A DNA stretch of 64,000 bases. Origin: an uncultured Bacteroidales bacterium. GTDB taxonomy: Bacteria; Bacteroidota; Bacteroidia; Bacteroidales; UBA932. The position numbers were made by a program, and so were the translations under genes. Of the stretch, positions 35,266-45,474 are shown in pieces. Under the pieces are notes generated by a model that worked only from the letters and a program-made list of their open reading frames with translations, was not told the origin of the DNA and did no database searches. The stretch covers positions 50,526 to 114,525 of the forward strand of contig CALVDM010000002.1 of NCBI GenBank assembly GCA_944326335.1, read 5' to 3'. Position 1 is the first letter of the stretch, and the number at the start of each line of letters is the position of its first letter.

Positions 35266-36612
35266 TCAATAATAACGGTAGAAGAGGGCGATGGCTTCAA
35301 TCCCCTTGAAAAACTGGCTGAGCAGATAGCTCTCGTCCGGGGAATGGATGGTGTCGCGCTCGAGGCCGAAGCCCATCAGCAGAGGGTCTATGCCGAGTAT
35401 CTTCTGAAGGTCGGCAAGTATCGGGATGCTGCCTCCGCCGCGGCTCGGGACCGGCTCCACCCCGTAGACTTCCTCCATGGCCCTGGATGCAGCCTGGTAT
35501 GCATGCGAAGATATCGGGATGAGGAACCCGTTCCCTCCGTGATGCCTTGTCACCTCCACCTTCACGCAATCCGGGGCAATCGACATGATATGCTTCTCGA
35601 ACAGCCCGGCTATCTTTCCGCTGTCCTGGTCAGGGACAAGACGCATGGAGATTTTGGCGTGCGCTTCCGACGGGATTACGGTCTTTGCGCCCTCCCCGGT
35701 GTAGCCGCCCCAGATGCCGTTCACGTCGAGGCAAGGCCTTATGCCCGTGCGCTCGAGGGTGGTGTATCCCTTCTCCCCCTTCACGTCCCCGATGTCGAGG
35801 AATTTCTTGTACTCACCAAGGTCGAACGGGGCACGGGCCAGTTTTTCCCTGTCTTCTGCCGAAAGCTCCACGACATCATCGTAGAAGCCCTTGACAGTGA
35901 TGTGCCCGTCTTTGTCGATAAGGGAGGAAATCATGTCGCAGAGGATATTTATCGGGTTGGCCACGGCTCCGCCGTAATGCCCTGAATGAAGGTCCTTGTC
36001 TGGTCCGGTCACCTTTATCTCGAGATAGGCGAGGCCACGCATGCCGCAGTTTATGGAAGGCACCTGCTCAGATATCATGGTGGTGTCGGACACAAGTATG
36101 ATGTCTGCCTTCAGCATGTCCTTGTGCTGCTCCGCCCATGCGGCGAGGGACGGGCTCCCGATTTCCTCCTCCCCTTCGAAGATGAACTTCACATTGTGCC
36201 TCAGGCTGCCTGTCCTGACAAGGTATTCGAAGGCTTTCAGGTGCATGAAAAGCTGGCCCTTGTCGTCGTTGGCTCCGCGGGCATAGATGGCTCCGTCGCG
36301 TATCTGCGGCTCGAACGGGTCGGAATGCCAGAGTTCAAGCGGGTCTGCAGGCTGGACATCGTAGTGGCCGTAAACCAGGACTGTCCCGTACTGAGGACCG
36401 AGTATCTTTTGGGCGAAGACCACCGGATGGCCTGCCGTGGGAAAAATTTCCGCCGAGTCGGCCCCGGCTTCCCTGAGAAGCTCCGCAAGGCGTTCAGCAC
36501 ATCGTTGCATGTCCGGGCGGTGCTGCCCGAGAGAACTCACGGAAGGGATTCTGAGAAGGGAGAAAAGTTCGTCGAGGAATCTGTCCCTGTTTGCCTGGAT
36601 GTATTCTTTCAT
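35266..36612 (-). CDS. M20 family dipeptidase (CNDP/DUG1-like)
   Basis: 448 residues from the ATG giving MKEYIQANRDRFLDEL. It is a two-zinc dipeptidase, presumably cytoplasmic since no signal is seen. Metal and catalytic residues: VLVYGHYDVQPADP (His, Asp), RGANDDKGQLFMHL (bridging Asp), FEGEEEIGSPS (catalytic and metal Glu), VSDTTM (Asp). The dimerisation insert contains DLHSGHYGGAVANPI; the end has GGGSIPILADLQKILG. It has its own promoter, and pyrF follows it. Confidence 0.93.
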   Translation of the reverse strand: MKEYIQANRDRFLDELFSLLRIPSVSSLGQHRPDMQRCAERLAELLREAGADSAEIFPTAGHPVVFAQKILGPQYGTVLVYGHYDVQPADPLELWHSDPFEPQIRDGAIYARGANDDKGQLFMHLKAFEYLVRTGSLRHNVKFIFEGEEEIGSPSLAAWAEQHKDMLKADIILVSDTTMISEQVPSINCGMRGLAYLEIKVTGPDKDLHSGHYGGAVANPINILCDMISSLIDKDGHITVKGFYDDVVELSAEDREKLARAPFDLGEYKKFLDIGDVKGEKGYTTLERTGIRPCLDVNGIWGGYTGEGAKTVIPSEAHAKISMRLVPDQDSGKIAGLFEKHIMSIAPDCVKVEVTRHHGGNGFLIPISSHAYQAASRAMEEVYGVEPVPSRGGGSIPILADLQKILGIDPLLMGFGLERDTIHSPDESYLLSQFFKGIEAIALFYRYY

Positions 36613-36659
36613 GATGATTGTGGTTTTTCGCGTATCCTGGCGTGTGGATGCCATCTTTA

Positions 36660-36690
36660 CAAAGTTAGCAGGTTTTCATGGAAAAACAAT
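36660..36690 (-). promoter_or_regulatory. Promoter of the M20 dipeptidase-pyrF pair
   Basis: On the minus strand: ATTG, 19 bases, TAACTTTG (exact -7, one mismatch in -33), 47 bases before the start codon. Confidence 0.55.
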
Positions 36691-36696
36691 ATGAAG

Positions 36697-36747
36697 AAAG
36701 GGAAGGATTCCCGGCGGGACAAGGCCCGCAGGAAATTCCTTCCCTTT
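36697..36747 (-). terminator. Large stem-loop after the PCMD lipoprotein gene
   Basis: An 11-bp perfect outer stem (AAAGGGAAGGA/TCCTTCCCTTT), then TTCC/GGAA and GCGGG/CCCGC around a 6-base loop, totals 20 base pairs. It lies 25 bases past the lipoprotein stop and just before the next promoter. The T-run after it on the minus strand is broken, so it may stop RNA decay or block readthrough rather than act as a canonical terminator. Confidence 0.55.
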
Positions 36748-36772
36748 CCGTAAGCGTGTATGCCGGGCGGAA

Positions 36773-38700
36773 CTAATAGCCCCACGCGAAGTTGTCCGCC
36801 CAGAGTTTGTTGGTGGAGCAGCCGGTGAGGTAGTCGCCGCGCTTGCTCGTGGCGCATGATATTACGACAGAGTAGTTGCCGGATGCCGGCTTCGCCTCCT
36901 TGTCGTACCATGTGAACGGTATCGATGTTTCCACCAGGGCATCTCCCTCAGTGCTTTCAGTGATGTCGAGGATGGCATATCCGAGGATTGCGCCTTCTTC
37001 AAGACTCTTCACATTGGAAGGATCCCACATTCCGGTAGGAGTGACACCGAAGCCGGAATAGACTTCATGCTGCTTGGTCCAGTCCACCACAACGGCATAG
37101 ATGCATGAAACGTCCTGCTGTCCTTCATACTTGCCTGCCTCCGGGTCATTGCTGCCGACCTTGTTGATAACCCCGACATTAGCCTTGTATGACACCTTGA
37201 GAGCGGCAGGGCGGGCAGTCCAAGGATATACCTTTCCGAACTTTGCAGTACCAGTAACTCCAGACATTGTAAAATCTCCGGTGTACATGTTTCCAGGGGC
37301 AAAAAAACCCAAAGCCAATCTTGCCTGCATCTTAGCTGTTCCATTGTCTTCGCTGCAAAGGTCTTTAGTAAAAGTGTTATTCCCGCTGTCCCAGAAACTC
37401 TCTCCCTCGGCATTCGGAGCAGTAACACCTCTGGAATTGTTGCTCCACTTCGACATATCCCCGTTAGGAATTGCATCGCCTTCCTCTGCGGTATATGTGT
37501 ACTCCGCAACTTTGCCGTCCACCTGGAACTCGTATGTCTTGCCGGCCCAGATTCCGGTGAACTCGTCAGGATTATATACATCCAGTCCAGCAGCATTCTG
37601 TCTTGGTGTCCAGGTCGGAGCTATGGTGTAGTTCCCGTCGGTGCCTGCCGTAAGGCTGTTCCAGTCTGTCTCTCCCTTCACCCTGTAGGCAACGGAAGAC
37701 GGATTTCCCGAAACGGTGAGGACTGCCGTGTTTGCCCAGAGATCCACCTGAGTGAGTCTCAGCTCAGCAGTCTCGTTGATCTTTTCGAAAGTAAGGTTCG
37801 CTTCGGCTTTCTGGTCGGCGTTGTCGGTGACAGTGAGGGTGAAAGTGTAGGAGCCGGCCGCAAGTCCATTTGATATCATGTTAAGCATCGGCTGCATGTC
37901 CAATTTCACTGACGTTGCACCCTTAAGTTCCGAGCCGACTGTATAGTCCATAGACGAAAGTATGGCGACCAGTTTCTCGTCATTTATGAAATCAAGGGTG
38001 GTAGTAAGTCTGAAAACACCAAGTATGGTTTCGAGGCTCTGCGGGGCAGTGACCACGAATGTCTTGATTCCACCTGCTGCAGTGATGTCAAGCTCTGCCT
38101 GCATGTCCGGTGATATCGGCATGGAAGCGAAAGTGGAATTGTTTGGCCAGGCTATCGTCGGCTTCGCAGGAGTCTCATCACCAGGCTCGTCTGCACCCCC
38201 TGCAGGTGTGCTGTGGAATGTGCAGGTGGCGGAGACACTCTTGCCGTTGTTGTCGGTAATCGTGACAGTGAAGCTGTGGTTTGCATCCTCGTCTTTTGCT
38301 ACCGCAAGAATCATCTTGGCAAGAGAAGTGATGTCGAAATTCACTTCCGTCTCTTCCTGAGAGCATCTCCGGTAGGAAGACTCGAAGCCACTTCAGCCAG
38401 CACCCCTATCACCTTCGCATCATTCACGAGGTCAAGGGTGGAAGACCCGAACATGCCGGTAAGGGACTCCATAAATAATTCAGACTCGGACTCCACCTTC
38501 ACAATCAGGGACTGGATTCCTGCAGGAGCCGTCACTATCAATGTGGCATCGAGGTCCTCGTCAATCTCGGCAACGCTGAAATCGGAGTTCGAAGGCCATG
38601 CAATCGAAGGGCCTTCGAGTTCAGGAGTGTCCTCCTTACATGAGGTGACAGCAAGGGCAACTGTAGCCGCTGCTGCCAGAATGGTTAAAAATCTTTTCAT
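36773..38700 (-). pseudogene. PCMD-like surface lipoprotein, interrupted by a frameshift
   Basis: Two overlapping frames make one protein. The first 119 codons encode a lipoprotein signal (Cys20 in AVTSCKED) and most of an Ig-like repeat starting PSIAWPSNSDF. That frame ends at a TGA where the other frame opens with VNFDITSLAK and finishes the repeat. A second copy follows (PTIAWPNNSTF), with the same FINDEKLVAIL versus LVNDAKVIGVL block. Adding one base near 38351-38358 restores a ~642-residue product. The C-terminal ~230 residues (NGDMSKW, SFWDSGNNTF, KMQARLALGFFAPGNMYTGDF) resemble the PCMD carbohydrate-associated domain of Bacteroidota. It could be real decay, a sequencing error or recoding. 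Function unknown, probably surface glycan binding. Confidence 0.7.
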
Positions 38701-38748
38701 CTTATACGAATTTTGTTAATAGGTTTCATTTTCATATTCCGGATGTCA

Positions 38749-39975
38749 TCATGACACCTTGCCCAGATGCTCCCTGGCATAATCGAGCGTCAGGTCGAAA
38801 GTCTTCTTTCTGGAACTCGGCGCCTCGTACATGGCATCCGTCATTATCTTCTCGCAGATGGCTCTCAGCCCCCGGGCGCCGAGCCTGTTCTCGATTGCCG
38901 TATCCACGATGAGTTCGAGGACACCTGGCTCAATCTCGAGTTTAAGCCCGTCCAGCTCGAACATCTTCCCATACTGGCGTATGATGGCATTTTTCGGTTC
39001 GGTAAGGATACGGAGCAATGCCTTCCTGTCCAGCTGGTCGAGATAGGTTATCACCGGAAGCCTTCCGATGATTTCCGGAATGAGCCCGTAGGCTCTGAGG
39101 TCCTGTGCGGATACGTACTGCAGGAGATTGTCCTTGTCCACCTGCTGCCTGTGCATGGAGCCGTAGCCTATCACCTGTGTGTTGAGACGCTGCGCTATTC
39201 TGCGCTCTATCCCTTCGAAAGCCCCTCCGCAAATGAAGAGGATGTTCTGGGTGTTGACCTGTATGAATTCCTGCTCCGGATGCTTGCGGCCTCCCTTGGG
39301 CGGGACGTTCACCACACTTCCCTCGAGGAGCTTCAGCAGAGCCTGCTGCACCCCTTCGCCGGAGACATCCCTCGTAATGGAAGGATTGTCGCTCTTGCGG
39401 GCTATCTTGTCTATCTCGTCTATGAAGACTATCCCGCGCTCGGCCATCTTCACATTGTAGTCCGCCTCCTGCAGGAGCCTGGTGAGTATGCTCTCCACAT
39501 CCTCCCCGACGTAGCCCGCCTCCGTAAGGACAGTGGCGTCAACAATGGTGAAGGGCACTTCGAGAAGCCTGGCGATGGTCTTAGCCATCAGTGTCTTTCC
39601 GGTCCCTGTAGGCCCAACCATGAGGATGTTGGATTTCTCGAGTTCGAGCCCGTCGTCAGAGCCTGGGGAAAGGTTGTTGTTTATCCGCTTGTAGTGGTTG
39701 TAGACCGCTACCGAAAGAAGTTTCTTGGCCCTGTCCTGCCCTATCACATACTGGTCGAGATATGCCTTTATCTCCTTGGGCTTCATCAGCTTGTCGATTT
39801 TGTCAGGGACAGGCTGCGAGGCTTTCTCAAGGTTGGCGACATAGTCGCTGCATATCTTCACGCAGTCGCTGCAGATTGCCGACTCCATGCCCTGGAGAAG
39901 GAGAGGAACTTCGCTCTCGCTCCTTCCGCAGAACACGCAGTGTCTTTCTTCATCGTTATGCCTGCTTTTTGCCAT
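38749..39975 (-). CDS. clpX: ATP-dependent Clp protease ATPase subunit ClpX
   Basis: 408 residues. It unfolds tagged proteins and feeds them into ClpP. The N-terminal C4 zinc domain is CVFCGRSE...CSDCVKIC (residues ~14-45). Walker [16 protein letters not shown], Walker [15 protein letters not shown], the pore loop GYVGEDVES and sensor 2 GARGLRAI are all intact. The IGF-type ClpP-binding loop region lies in the stretch before HRQQVDKDN. It lies 48 bases downstream of clpP in the usual tig-clpP-clpX order. Confidence 0.97.
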   Translation of the reverse strand: MAKSRHNDEERHCVFCGRSESEVPLLLQGMESAICSDCVKICSDYVANLEKASQPVPDKIDKLMKPKEIKAYLDQYVIGQDRAKKLLSVAVYNHYKRINNNLSPGSDDGLELEKSNILMVGPTGTGKTLMAKTIARLLEVPFTIVDATVLTEAGYVGEDVESILTRLLQEADYNVKMAERGIVFIDEIDKIARKSDNPSITRDVSGEGVQQALLKLLEGSVVNVPPKGGRKHPEQEFIQVNTQNILFICGGAFEGIERRIAQRLNTQVIGYGSMHRQQVDKDNLLQYVSAQDLRAYGLIPEIIGRLPVITYLDQLDRKALLRILTEPKNAIIRQYGKMFELDGLKLEIEPGVLELIVDTAIENRLGARGLRAICEKIMTDAMYEAPSSRKKTFDLTLDYAREHLGKVS

Positions 39976-40023
39976 TCACTCCTTGTTTAAGTCCGACAGG
40001 TCCGCTGCCCTGCGCAGGGCGCC

Positions 40024-40695
40024 TCACTTCTTCCTGCCGGAAAGTATCTCGTCTATCATTCCGTATTCCTTCGCCTCTGGGGCTGTCATCCAATAGTCCC
40101 TGTCTGCATCGGCGGCAATGTCCGCATACGGCTTTCCGGTATGTTCCGAAAGGATGTTGTAGAGCTCCTCCTTCACCTTCTGTATCTCTCTCGCGGCAAT
40201 CTCTATGTCGGAAGCCTGTCCGCGCGCGCCGCCGAGCGGCTGGTGAATCATCACTCTCGAATGCGGCAGGGCGGAGCGTTTGCCCCGGGCACCGGCGCAG
40301 AGCAGCACCGCACCCATGGATGCAGCCATGCCGGTGCAGATAGTGGCGACTTCCGGCTCAATCAGCTGCATCGTGTCATATATCCCGAGCCCCGCAGAGA
40401 CAGAGCCTCCGGGAGTGTTGAGATAGATGGACACATCGCCTGCGCTGTCCGTAGAGGCGAGGAAAAGCAGCTGCGCCTGGACGATATTGGCCACATCGTC
40501 GTCGATAGGGACTCCGAGGAAAATTATCCTGTCCATCAGAAGACGGCTGAACACATCCATGGAGGCCACATTCAGCTTCCGCTCCTCGATGACGGTGGGA
40601 TTGATGTACGAGTCCATGGCGGCCCCGTACCTGTCCAGTGTCATGGAGCTGATTCCGCAATGCTTCACGGCATATTTGCCGAACTCCTTGTCCAT
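40024..40695 (-). CDS. clpP: ATP-dependent Clp protease proteolytic subunit ClpP
   Basis: 223 residues. Serine peptidase that forms the barrel docked by ClpX. Nucleophile Ser at about residue 126 in [11 protein letters not shown], His about 151 in [17 protein letters not shown], and a downstream Asp. It has ~25 extra N-terminal residues relative to E. coli mature ClpP, compatible with a propeptide. It begins 24 bases after the trigger factor stop. Confidence 0.97.
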   Translation of the reverse strand: MDKEFGKYAVKHCGISSMTLDRYGAAMDSYINPTVIEERKLNVASMDVFSRLLMDRIIFLGVPIDDDVANIVQAQLLFLASTDSAGDVSIYLNTPGGSVSAGLGIYDTMQLIEPEVATICTGMAASMGAVLLCAGARGKRSALPHSRVMIHQPLGGARGQASDIEIAAREIQKVKEELYNILSEHTGKPYADIAADADRDYWMTAPEAKEYGMIDEILSGRKK

Positions 40696-40719
40696 ATCAG
40701 GGTCGTTTTGTCCTTGGGA

Positions 40720-42036
40720 TTATTTCAGTTCACGGAATTTCTCGACGGAGATTTTCTTCTCCTTCACGGTTACGGCACCCTTGACAGCGGCAAGGGTCTT
40801 GGAATCCTCCACCTGCTCGAGGACACGGCGGCTCTCCTTCTCCTGGGAAAGGATTGTCCTTGCGTAGGACTCGAGCTGGTCGTCAGGCACGTTGCCGATA
40901 CCGTACATGGCGAACTGATATGCAGCGTAACCCTTTGCGCTTGCGAGAAGGTCAGCCTCCTCTATCTTCACGGAGAATTTCTCCATGAGGTAGTCCCTGA
41001 CCATCTGCCAGCGGTAGTCCTCGATGAAGAGAGGGAATTCCTTCTCGATGTCTTCCTTTGTGAACTTGCCGTCGTTTGCGACATATATCCACCTCTTGAG
41101 GAATTTCTCCGGAAGCGCGATATCGGCCTTCTTCACGAGATAGTCCTTCGCATCCTTGCCGAACCTGAACTCTGACTCCTGGGCGTATTCGGCGGCAAGC
41201 CTTTCCTCTATCTTCGCGTCAAATTCCTCCTCGGACTTCACATTGCCTTCCCCGAATATCTTGTCGAAAGTCTCCTGTGTGAGAGGTGCGGACACGAATG
41301 TCTTGACGTTCTTCACGGTCATCCTGTACACAGGCTCGAGCCCTGCGAGCTCCTCCTTCCTGACTTTCAGCATGGCAGCCCTGTCCTCCTCGTTCACGAA
41401 AGCCTCGTTCACGTTCACGTCGATGGAGTCTCCTGCCTTGAGGCCTACAAAAGAAGGCCTTACCGGCTCGGCCACGCTGCGGAGAGCCACGTATGTGCCC
41501 TCTACCTTGGTGTCACCCTGCTCGAAATCGGCAATGATGAAATCTTCGGCCTTGGCTGCCCCGCCTTCCTCGAGGGAACCGTACTGCTTGAGAAGGTTCT
41601 CCTTCATTTCAGCCTTGGCCTCCTTGGTGATGTTTATCCTGTAATAAGGTATCTCATCCTTTGCCGAGAGCTCGAAATCCACCTTTGGAGCAAGGGCTAT
41701 ATCGAACTTGAACGAGAAGTCGTTGCCGTCCTTCCACTCGACCTGCGGCTGGTCCTCCGCCGGGAGCGGCTCGCCTATGACCTTGAGGCCGTTCTCCTTT
41801 ATGTAATTGTTCAGGGACTCCGAGATGAGGTCGTTCACCGCATCCACGAGGCAGGACTGCCCGTAAATCTTCTCTATAAGCCCCATGGGCACCATGCCCT
41901 TCCTGAAGCCTTTTATCTCGGCTGTCCTCCTGTGCTCGTTGAGCTTCTTCTTCCTCTTGTCCTGGTAATCGTCCTTCACTATGTGGAGCGAGAGTTCAAC
42001 GTTCAGCTCATCTGTTCTGTTCTGTTCAACTTTCAT
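40720..42036 (-). CDS. tig: Trigger factor
   Basis: 438 residues. Ribosome-associated chaperone for nascent chains. The ribosome-binding signature is present in the N-terminal domain as IKGFRKGMVPMGLIEKIYG. A central PPIase-like (FKBP) region at ~150-245 is diverged, as in other Bacteroidota, and a helical C-terminal domain makes up the rest. It heads the tig-clpP-clpX operon behind a clear promoter. Confidence 0.94.
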   Translation of the reverse strand: MKVEQNRTDELNVELSLHIVKDDYQDKRKKKLNEHRRTAEIKGFRKGMVPMGLIEKIYGQSCLVDAVNDLISESLNNYIKENGLKVIGEPLPAEDQPQVEWKDGNDFSFKFDIALAPKVDFELSAKDEIPYYRINITKEAKAEMKENLLKQYGSLEEGGAAKAEDFIIADFEQGDTKVEGTYVALRSVAEPVRPSFVGLKAGDSIDVNVNEAFVNEEDRAAMLKVRKEELAGLEPVYRMTVKNVKTFVSAPLTQETFDKIFGEGNVKSEEEFDAKIEERLAAEYAQESEFRFGKDAKDYLVKKADIALPEKFLKRWIYVANDGKFTKEDIEKEFPLFIEDYRWQMVRDYLMEKFSVKIEEADLLASAKGYAAYQFAMYGIGNVPDDQLESYARTILSQEKESRRVLEQVEDSKTLAAVKGAVTVKEKKISVEKFRELK

Positions 42037-42078
42037 GGTCTGCTATATGTTAAATTTTCATTATCCGGTGCAAGGCCG

Positions 42079-42109
42079 CAAAGATAAGAAATCTCCGTTT
42101 AATATCAAA
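42079..42109 (-). promoter_or_regulatory. tig-clpP-clpX promoter
   Basis: On the minus strand: TTTG, 19 bases, TATCTTTG, both boxes exact. It lies 43 bases before the tig start and overlaps the last codons of the upstream HD-domain gene. Confidence 0.68.
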
Positions 42110-44168
42110 ATCCGGTCTTTCTGGAGGCGGACTGCATCTTCTTCGGATATTCTATGCGGGCATGGTAGACCTGCTGGAGATAGGACTTGAGCACATTCTT
42201 CACCACATTCAGCTCCTTCAGGGAGATGTCGGCATCCTCGAACTGGCCGTCGGCCATCTTGGATTTCACTATATTCTCCACAAGAGCCGACATGGTCCTG
42301 GACGAGTTGTCCTTCGCCGTCCTCGAGGCCGCCTCGAGCGTGTCGCAGAGCATTATTATTATCTGCTCCTTGGTGGTCGGCTTCCTGCCCTTGTAGAAGA
42401 AGTCGTCGGCGTCGGCCTTGTCCCCTCCTTCATTTATGTACTTGTTGTAGAAGTAGGCGGTGCATGTGGTGCCGTGATGCGTGATTATGAACTCCCTGAC
42501 TATGTCCGGGAGCTTGTATTTCTCAGCAAGGGCCATGCCGTCCGGGACATGCTTGATTATCTCCCTCGCGCTTTCCCTCGGGGACAGGCCGTCGTGGTAG
42601 CGCGCACCGAGCGTCTCGTTCTCGATGAAGCACTGCGGGTTGAGCATCTTCCCTATGTCGTGGTAAAGGGCCCCGGCCCGCACAAGAAGCACGTTGGCGT
42701 CTATCGAACGGGCTGCGGCATCTGCAAGGTTCATCACCTGGAGCGAATGCTGGAATGTGCCCGGGGCCTTGTGCGCAAGCTCCCTCAGGAGGGTGTTGTT
42801 GGTGTCGGTCAGCTCTGCAAGCCTGTTGTTGGACACAAGGTTGAAGATGCGCTCGAACAGGTATATGAGAGGATAGCCGGCGACAGAAAGAAAGGAGCCG
42901 ATGAACAGGAACAGGATGGTCCTGTAGTCGTGGAAGCTGTCAATCCCTTCGATGAGACGGAATCCGACATAGACTAACAGCAGCACTCCGAAAACAATCA
43001 GCGCGGTTATGAACTGCTTCCAGCCCCTGTTGAACTTCTCGGCGAAGAATATGCAGATGACCCCTGCGGAAAGGAACATCACGAAAAGCTCCACCCCGTT
43101 ATGGGAGAACATCAGGAGCGGCAGGAGGGAAATGATATATACCGGAAGTACGACCCTCTTCTTGAAGAAGGCCACGAGGTACATGGCTATCAGGGTGAAC
43201 GGTGTCATGTACAGAAGAGCCGGGTCCGCCTTCTCGACAACGAGTGCAAGCACTGTGGAGAGAAGGAAGATGACGAGCAGGTAGATGTATTTGTTGAATT
43301 CGTCGAACACCCAATAGTTCGTGTAGTATATGGCGAAGAAGAGGACCACCGTCACGGCGAGGGCCAGCAGGATGTTTCCGAGCCACAGCCAGACCCTCGG
43401 GCCGCTGTAGCCGAGACTGTTCTCGAATTCCGCCTTGTATGAATCCAGAAGCTGCTCTATCTCCGCGGTGATTATCTCGCCGTTGGAGACAATCAGCTGT
43501 CCTGCGTTCACCACTCCGGCAGTCGGAGACACATAGTCCACGGACTCCTCGTGGACAAGGTCGGTGGTCGGCTTGTCGAAATTGAGGTTTGGCTTCAGCA
43601 TGTCGTATATCCCGGCCGCCAGGCAGAGGGAATCGGCATTGCATCCGACTCCAGCCTCAGTCAGGAACAGCAGCAGGAAATCCTTGGCCTCCTGCACGGT
43701 GTAGACCTCGGAAGAAGGCACCTTCCTTGCCCTGCGGTCTTTCTGGACGAATATCACGTTGCTGTTGAAATTTTTCCCTTCGGCAAGGTACTCGGAGCCT
43801 GCGGGGGACACGATGCCGCTGCCGTAAAGCCTGCCGAATGCGTTGAGTATCTCAGGCTTGACATTGTTGCACTTCCCGAGGTCCAGGCTCTCCACGAGGG
43901 CTATCTGGTCGTGGACCACCGCATCGGAATAGCGGAAATACGGGATGATGCTCGAGCCGAGGGCGGATTTCTCCGCCTCTATCTGCGCCTCTGTCTTGAG
44001 TATCGGGAAATCGAACTGCGCGATAAGGGACTCGTACATCCACGGCGAGCCTTTCTTGTAGTCGTAGTTGAACTTCCCCATCCTCGGAAATATGAGGAGC
44101 ATGATCACGAACAGTATCGCGAGCGGCAGATATATCTTCCAGGACAGGTTTATCTTAGTCTTCTTCAT
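42105..44168 (-). CDS. 7TM-HD phosphodiesterase (PgpH-like, putative c-di-AMP hydrolase)
   Basis: 687 residues. An N-terminal membrane helix (~10-28) precedes an extracytoplasmic 7TMR-HDED-like domain (~30-270). Seven membrane helices follow (~275-455: GNILLALAVTVVLFFAIYY through LFLFIGSFLSVAGYPLIYLF), then a cytoplasmic HD domain with GTFQHSLQVMNLA (metal His), ALYHDIGKM (HD pair) and ITHHGTT. Listeria PgpH with this layout hydrolyses c-di-AMP; the same role is inferred. It overlaps the end of the acyltransferase-like gene by 14 bases, so it is the last gene of the lipid-base operon. Confidence 0.9.
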   Translation of the reverse strand: MKKTKINLSWKIYLPLAILFVIMLLIFPRMGKFNYDYKKGSPWMYESLIAQFDFPILKTEAQIEAEKSALGSSIIPYFRYSDAVVHDQIALVESLDLGKCNNVKPEILNAFGRLYGSGIVSPAGSEYLAEGKNFNSNVIFVQKDRRARKVPSSEVYTVQEAKDFLLLFLTEAGVGCNADSLCLAAGIYDMLKPNLNFDKPTTDLVHEESVDYVSPTAGVVNAGQLIVSNGEIITAEIEQLLDSYKAEFENSLGYSGPRVWLWLGNILLALAVTVVLFFAIYYTNYWVFDEFNKYIYLLVIFLLSTVLALVVEKADPALLYMTPFTLIAMYLVAFFKKRVVLPVYIISLLPLLMFSHNGVELFVMFLSAGVICIFFAEKFNRGWKQFITALIVFGVLLLVYVGFRLIEGIDSFHDYRTILFLFIGSFLSVAGYPLIYLFERIFNLVSNNRLAELTDTNNTLLRELAHKAPGTFQHSLQVMNLADAAARSIDANVLLVRAGALYHDIGKMLNPQCFIENETLGARYHDGLSPRESAREIIKHVPDGMALAEKYKLPDIVREFIITHHGTTCTAYFYNKYINEGGDKADADDFFYKGRKPTTKEQIIIMLCDTLEAASRTAKDNSSRTMSALVENIVKSKMADGQFEDADISLKELNVVKNVLKSYLQQVYHARIEYPKKMQSASRKTGF

Positions 44169-45474
44169 TGCACTGGAGTTTGGTTGTCAACGGGAGATGC
44201 ATGTAACTTTCAGAGATGTAGGCAGGCATGTCATACCGCTTCAGCAGGGAGACGAACCTCGCACAAACGTCACCTGAAGCCTCGGCAGAGGATACCGTGA
44301 CCACAAGTTCCCCCTTGAAATTGATGGCTGTCATGCCATAGGGGAACACAGGCACGGGCACAACCGGATAAAACTCCGTTATGTACCTCTGCATGCTCTC
44401 AGGCATTATCACGCTGCCTATGTTGCAGACCGAAAATGTCGCCGACGAGGCCATGTCCGAAAACATGCTGTCCGCCTCGGCTACCTTCGACCGGAGGTCC
44501 TTCCCTCCGATAATCCGCTCTATCCTGCCTATCTTCTGCTGCGCATTGTATGCGAGGGCATCTGTCCTGAGCTGGGCCTCGAGCAGTTTTTTCTGGGACA
44601 TCAGCACCGTCGCCACGGGATAGTCCGGCAGCCTCCTGTTGTAGGCAAGCGGGAGATTCACGAAGAACGGACGCAACGTCGTGGTCGGGAAATATTGCCT
44701 GAGGTTTATCTGGATGTAGGCGATGGCATATTCTCCAGGCACCGCATCTTCCGGATGGGTTTCGAGCAGAGCCTCTGCAAAGAACGGGGACAGTATTGTA
44801 GAAGGCATGGAAAGGTAGTCCCTGACAACCCCCTTCATCTTGGCGGTCGGAATATGCACCCTCGTGACCCTGAACGGACCCGTGCCGGGCTGCACGGACA
44901 GTTTCAACGCTTTTGCGTCCATGTACCATACAGGTCTCGATGCAGGGATGTCGTCGAGCTTCACGAAAGCGTCGCATGCCTCGATAGGATGGAACTCCCC
45001 GTCCACCGTGATGATGCTTCCGTCGTTCTCGACTTCATAGCCGGCCTTCACGAGATAGTGGAAAAGGACGGCCCTGACAAACGGGACCACCCCCTTCTCA
45101 TCCGTCAGGGCGCGGTGGAAATCGAAGAAGACGGTCTTGTGCCTCACATAGACAGCGAAAAGGAAATCCCTGCCGAAAACGCCACGGTCCGGGCAGGACT
45201 TCCCGCGCTCACCGGCATCGAACACGGGCACCCGCGCCGACATCTTCCCGTAAACCATTTCTTCACCCTTGCGCGTCACCTTCAGGGCGAACTGGGGGAA
45301 ACGGTTCAGGAGTCCGGCCACCGATTCCTCAAGCAGGCTCATGTCCACGGCCATCGTCAGGCTTGCAACGTATGTGAAAGCCTCGCCCGCCGCAGCAGAA
45401 CTGGAATACAGGTATGCGCTTCCGAGCAGGTCTGGTGTAAGGTATTCCGGATTCTCGTTCATCTGAAAAGTCAT
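44155..45474 (-). CDS. Condensation-domain / alcohol-acetyltransferase-like acyltransferase
   Basis: 439 residues with the two-lobed layout of condensation and BAHD-type acyl transferases. A diverged HxxxD active-site motif is seen as FHRALTDEKG near residue 120, and a C-terminal lobe strand as SSATFSVCNIGSV. No carrier or adenylation domains are attached, so it probably acts as a stand-alone acyltransferase on a soluble or lipid acceptor. Its ATG overlaps the stop of the SDR gene (ATGA), and its end overlaps the HD-phosphodiesterase gene. The context suggests N- or O-acylation of a long-chain base; this is inference. Confidence 0.65.
   Translation of the reverse strand: MTFQMNENPEYLTPDLLGSAYLYSSSAAAGEAFTYVASLTMAVDMSLLEESVAGLLNRFPQFALKVTRKGEEMVYGKMSARVPVFDAGERGKSCPDRGVFGRDFLFAVYVRHKTVFFDFHRALTDEKGVVPFVRAVLFHYLVKAGYEVENDGSIITVDGEFHPIEACDAFVKLDDIPASRPVWYMDAKALKLSVQPGTGPFRVTRVHIPTAKMKGVVRDYLSMPSTILSPFFAEALLETHPEDAVPGEYAIAYIQINLRQYFPTTTLRPFFVNLPLAYNRRLPDYPVATVLMSQKKLLEAQLRTDALAYNAQQKIGRIERIIGGKDLRSKVAEADSMFSDMASSATFSVCNIGSVIMPESMQRYITEFYPVVPVPVFPYGMTAINFKGELVVTVSSAEASGDVCARFVSLLKRYDMPAYISESYMHLPLTTKLQCNEED

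Noticed and set aside
36773-38344. Independent gene starting at the GTG that overlaps the lipoprotein stop
   Set aside because: It would lack a signal sequence and begin in the middle of a repeat whose first half is in the other frame.
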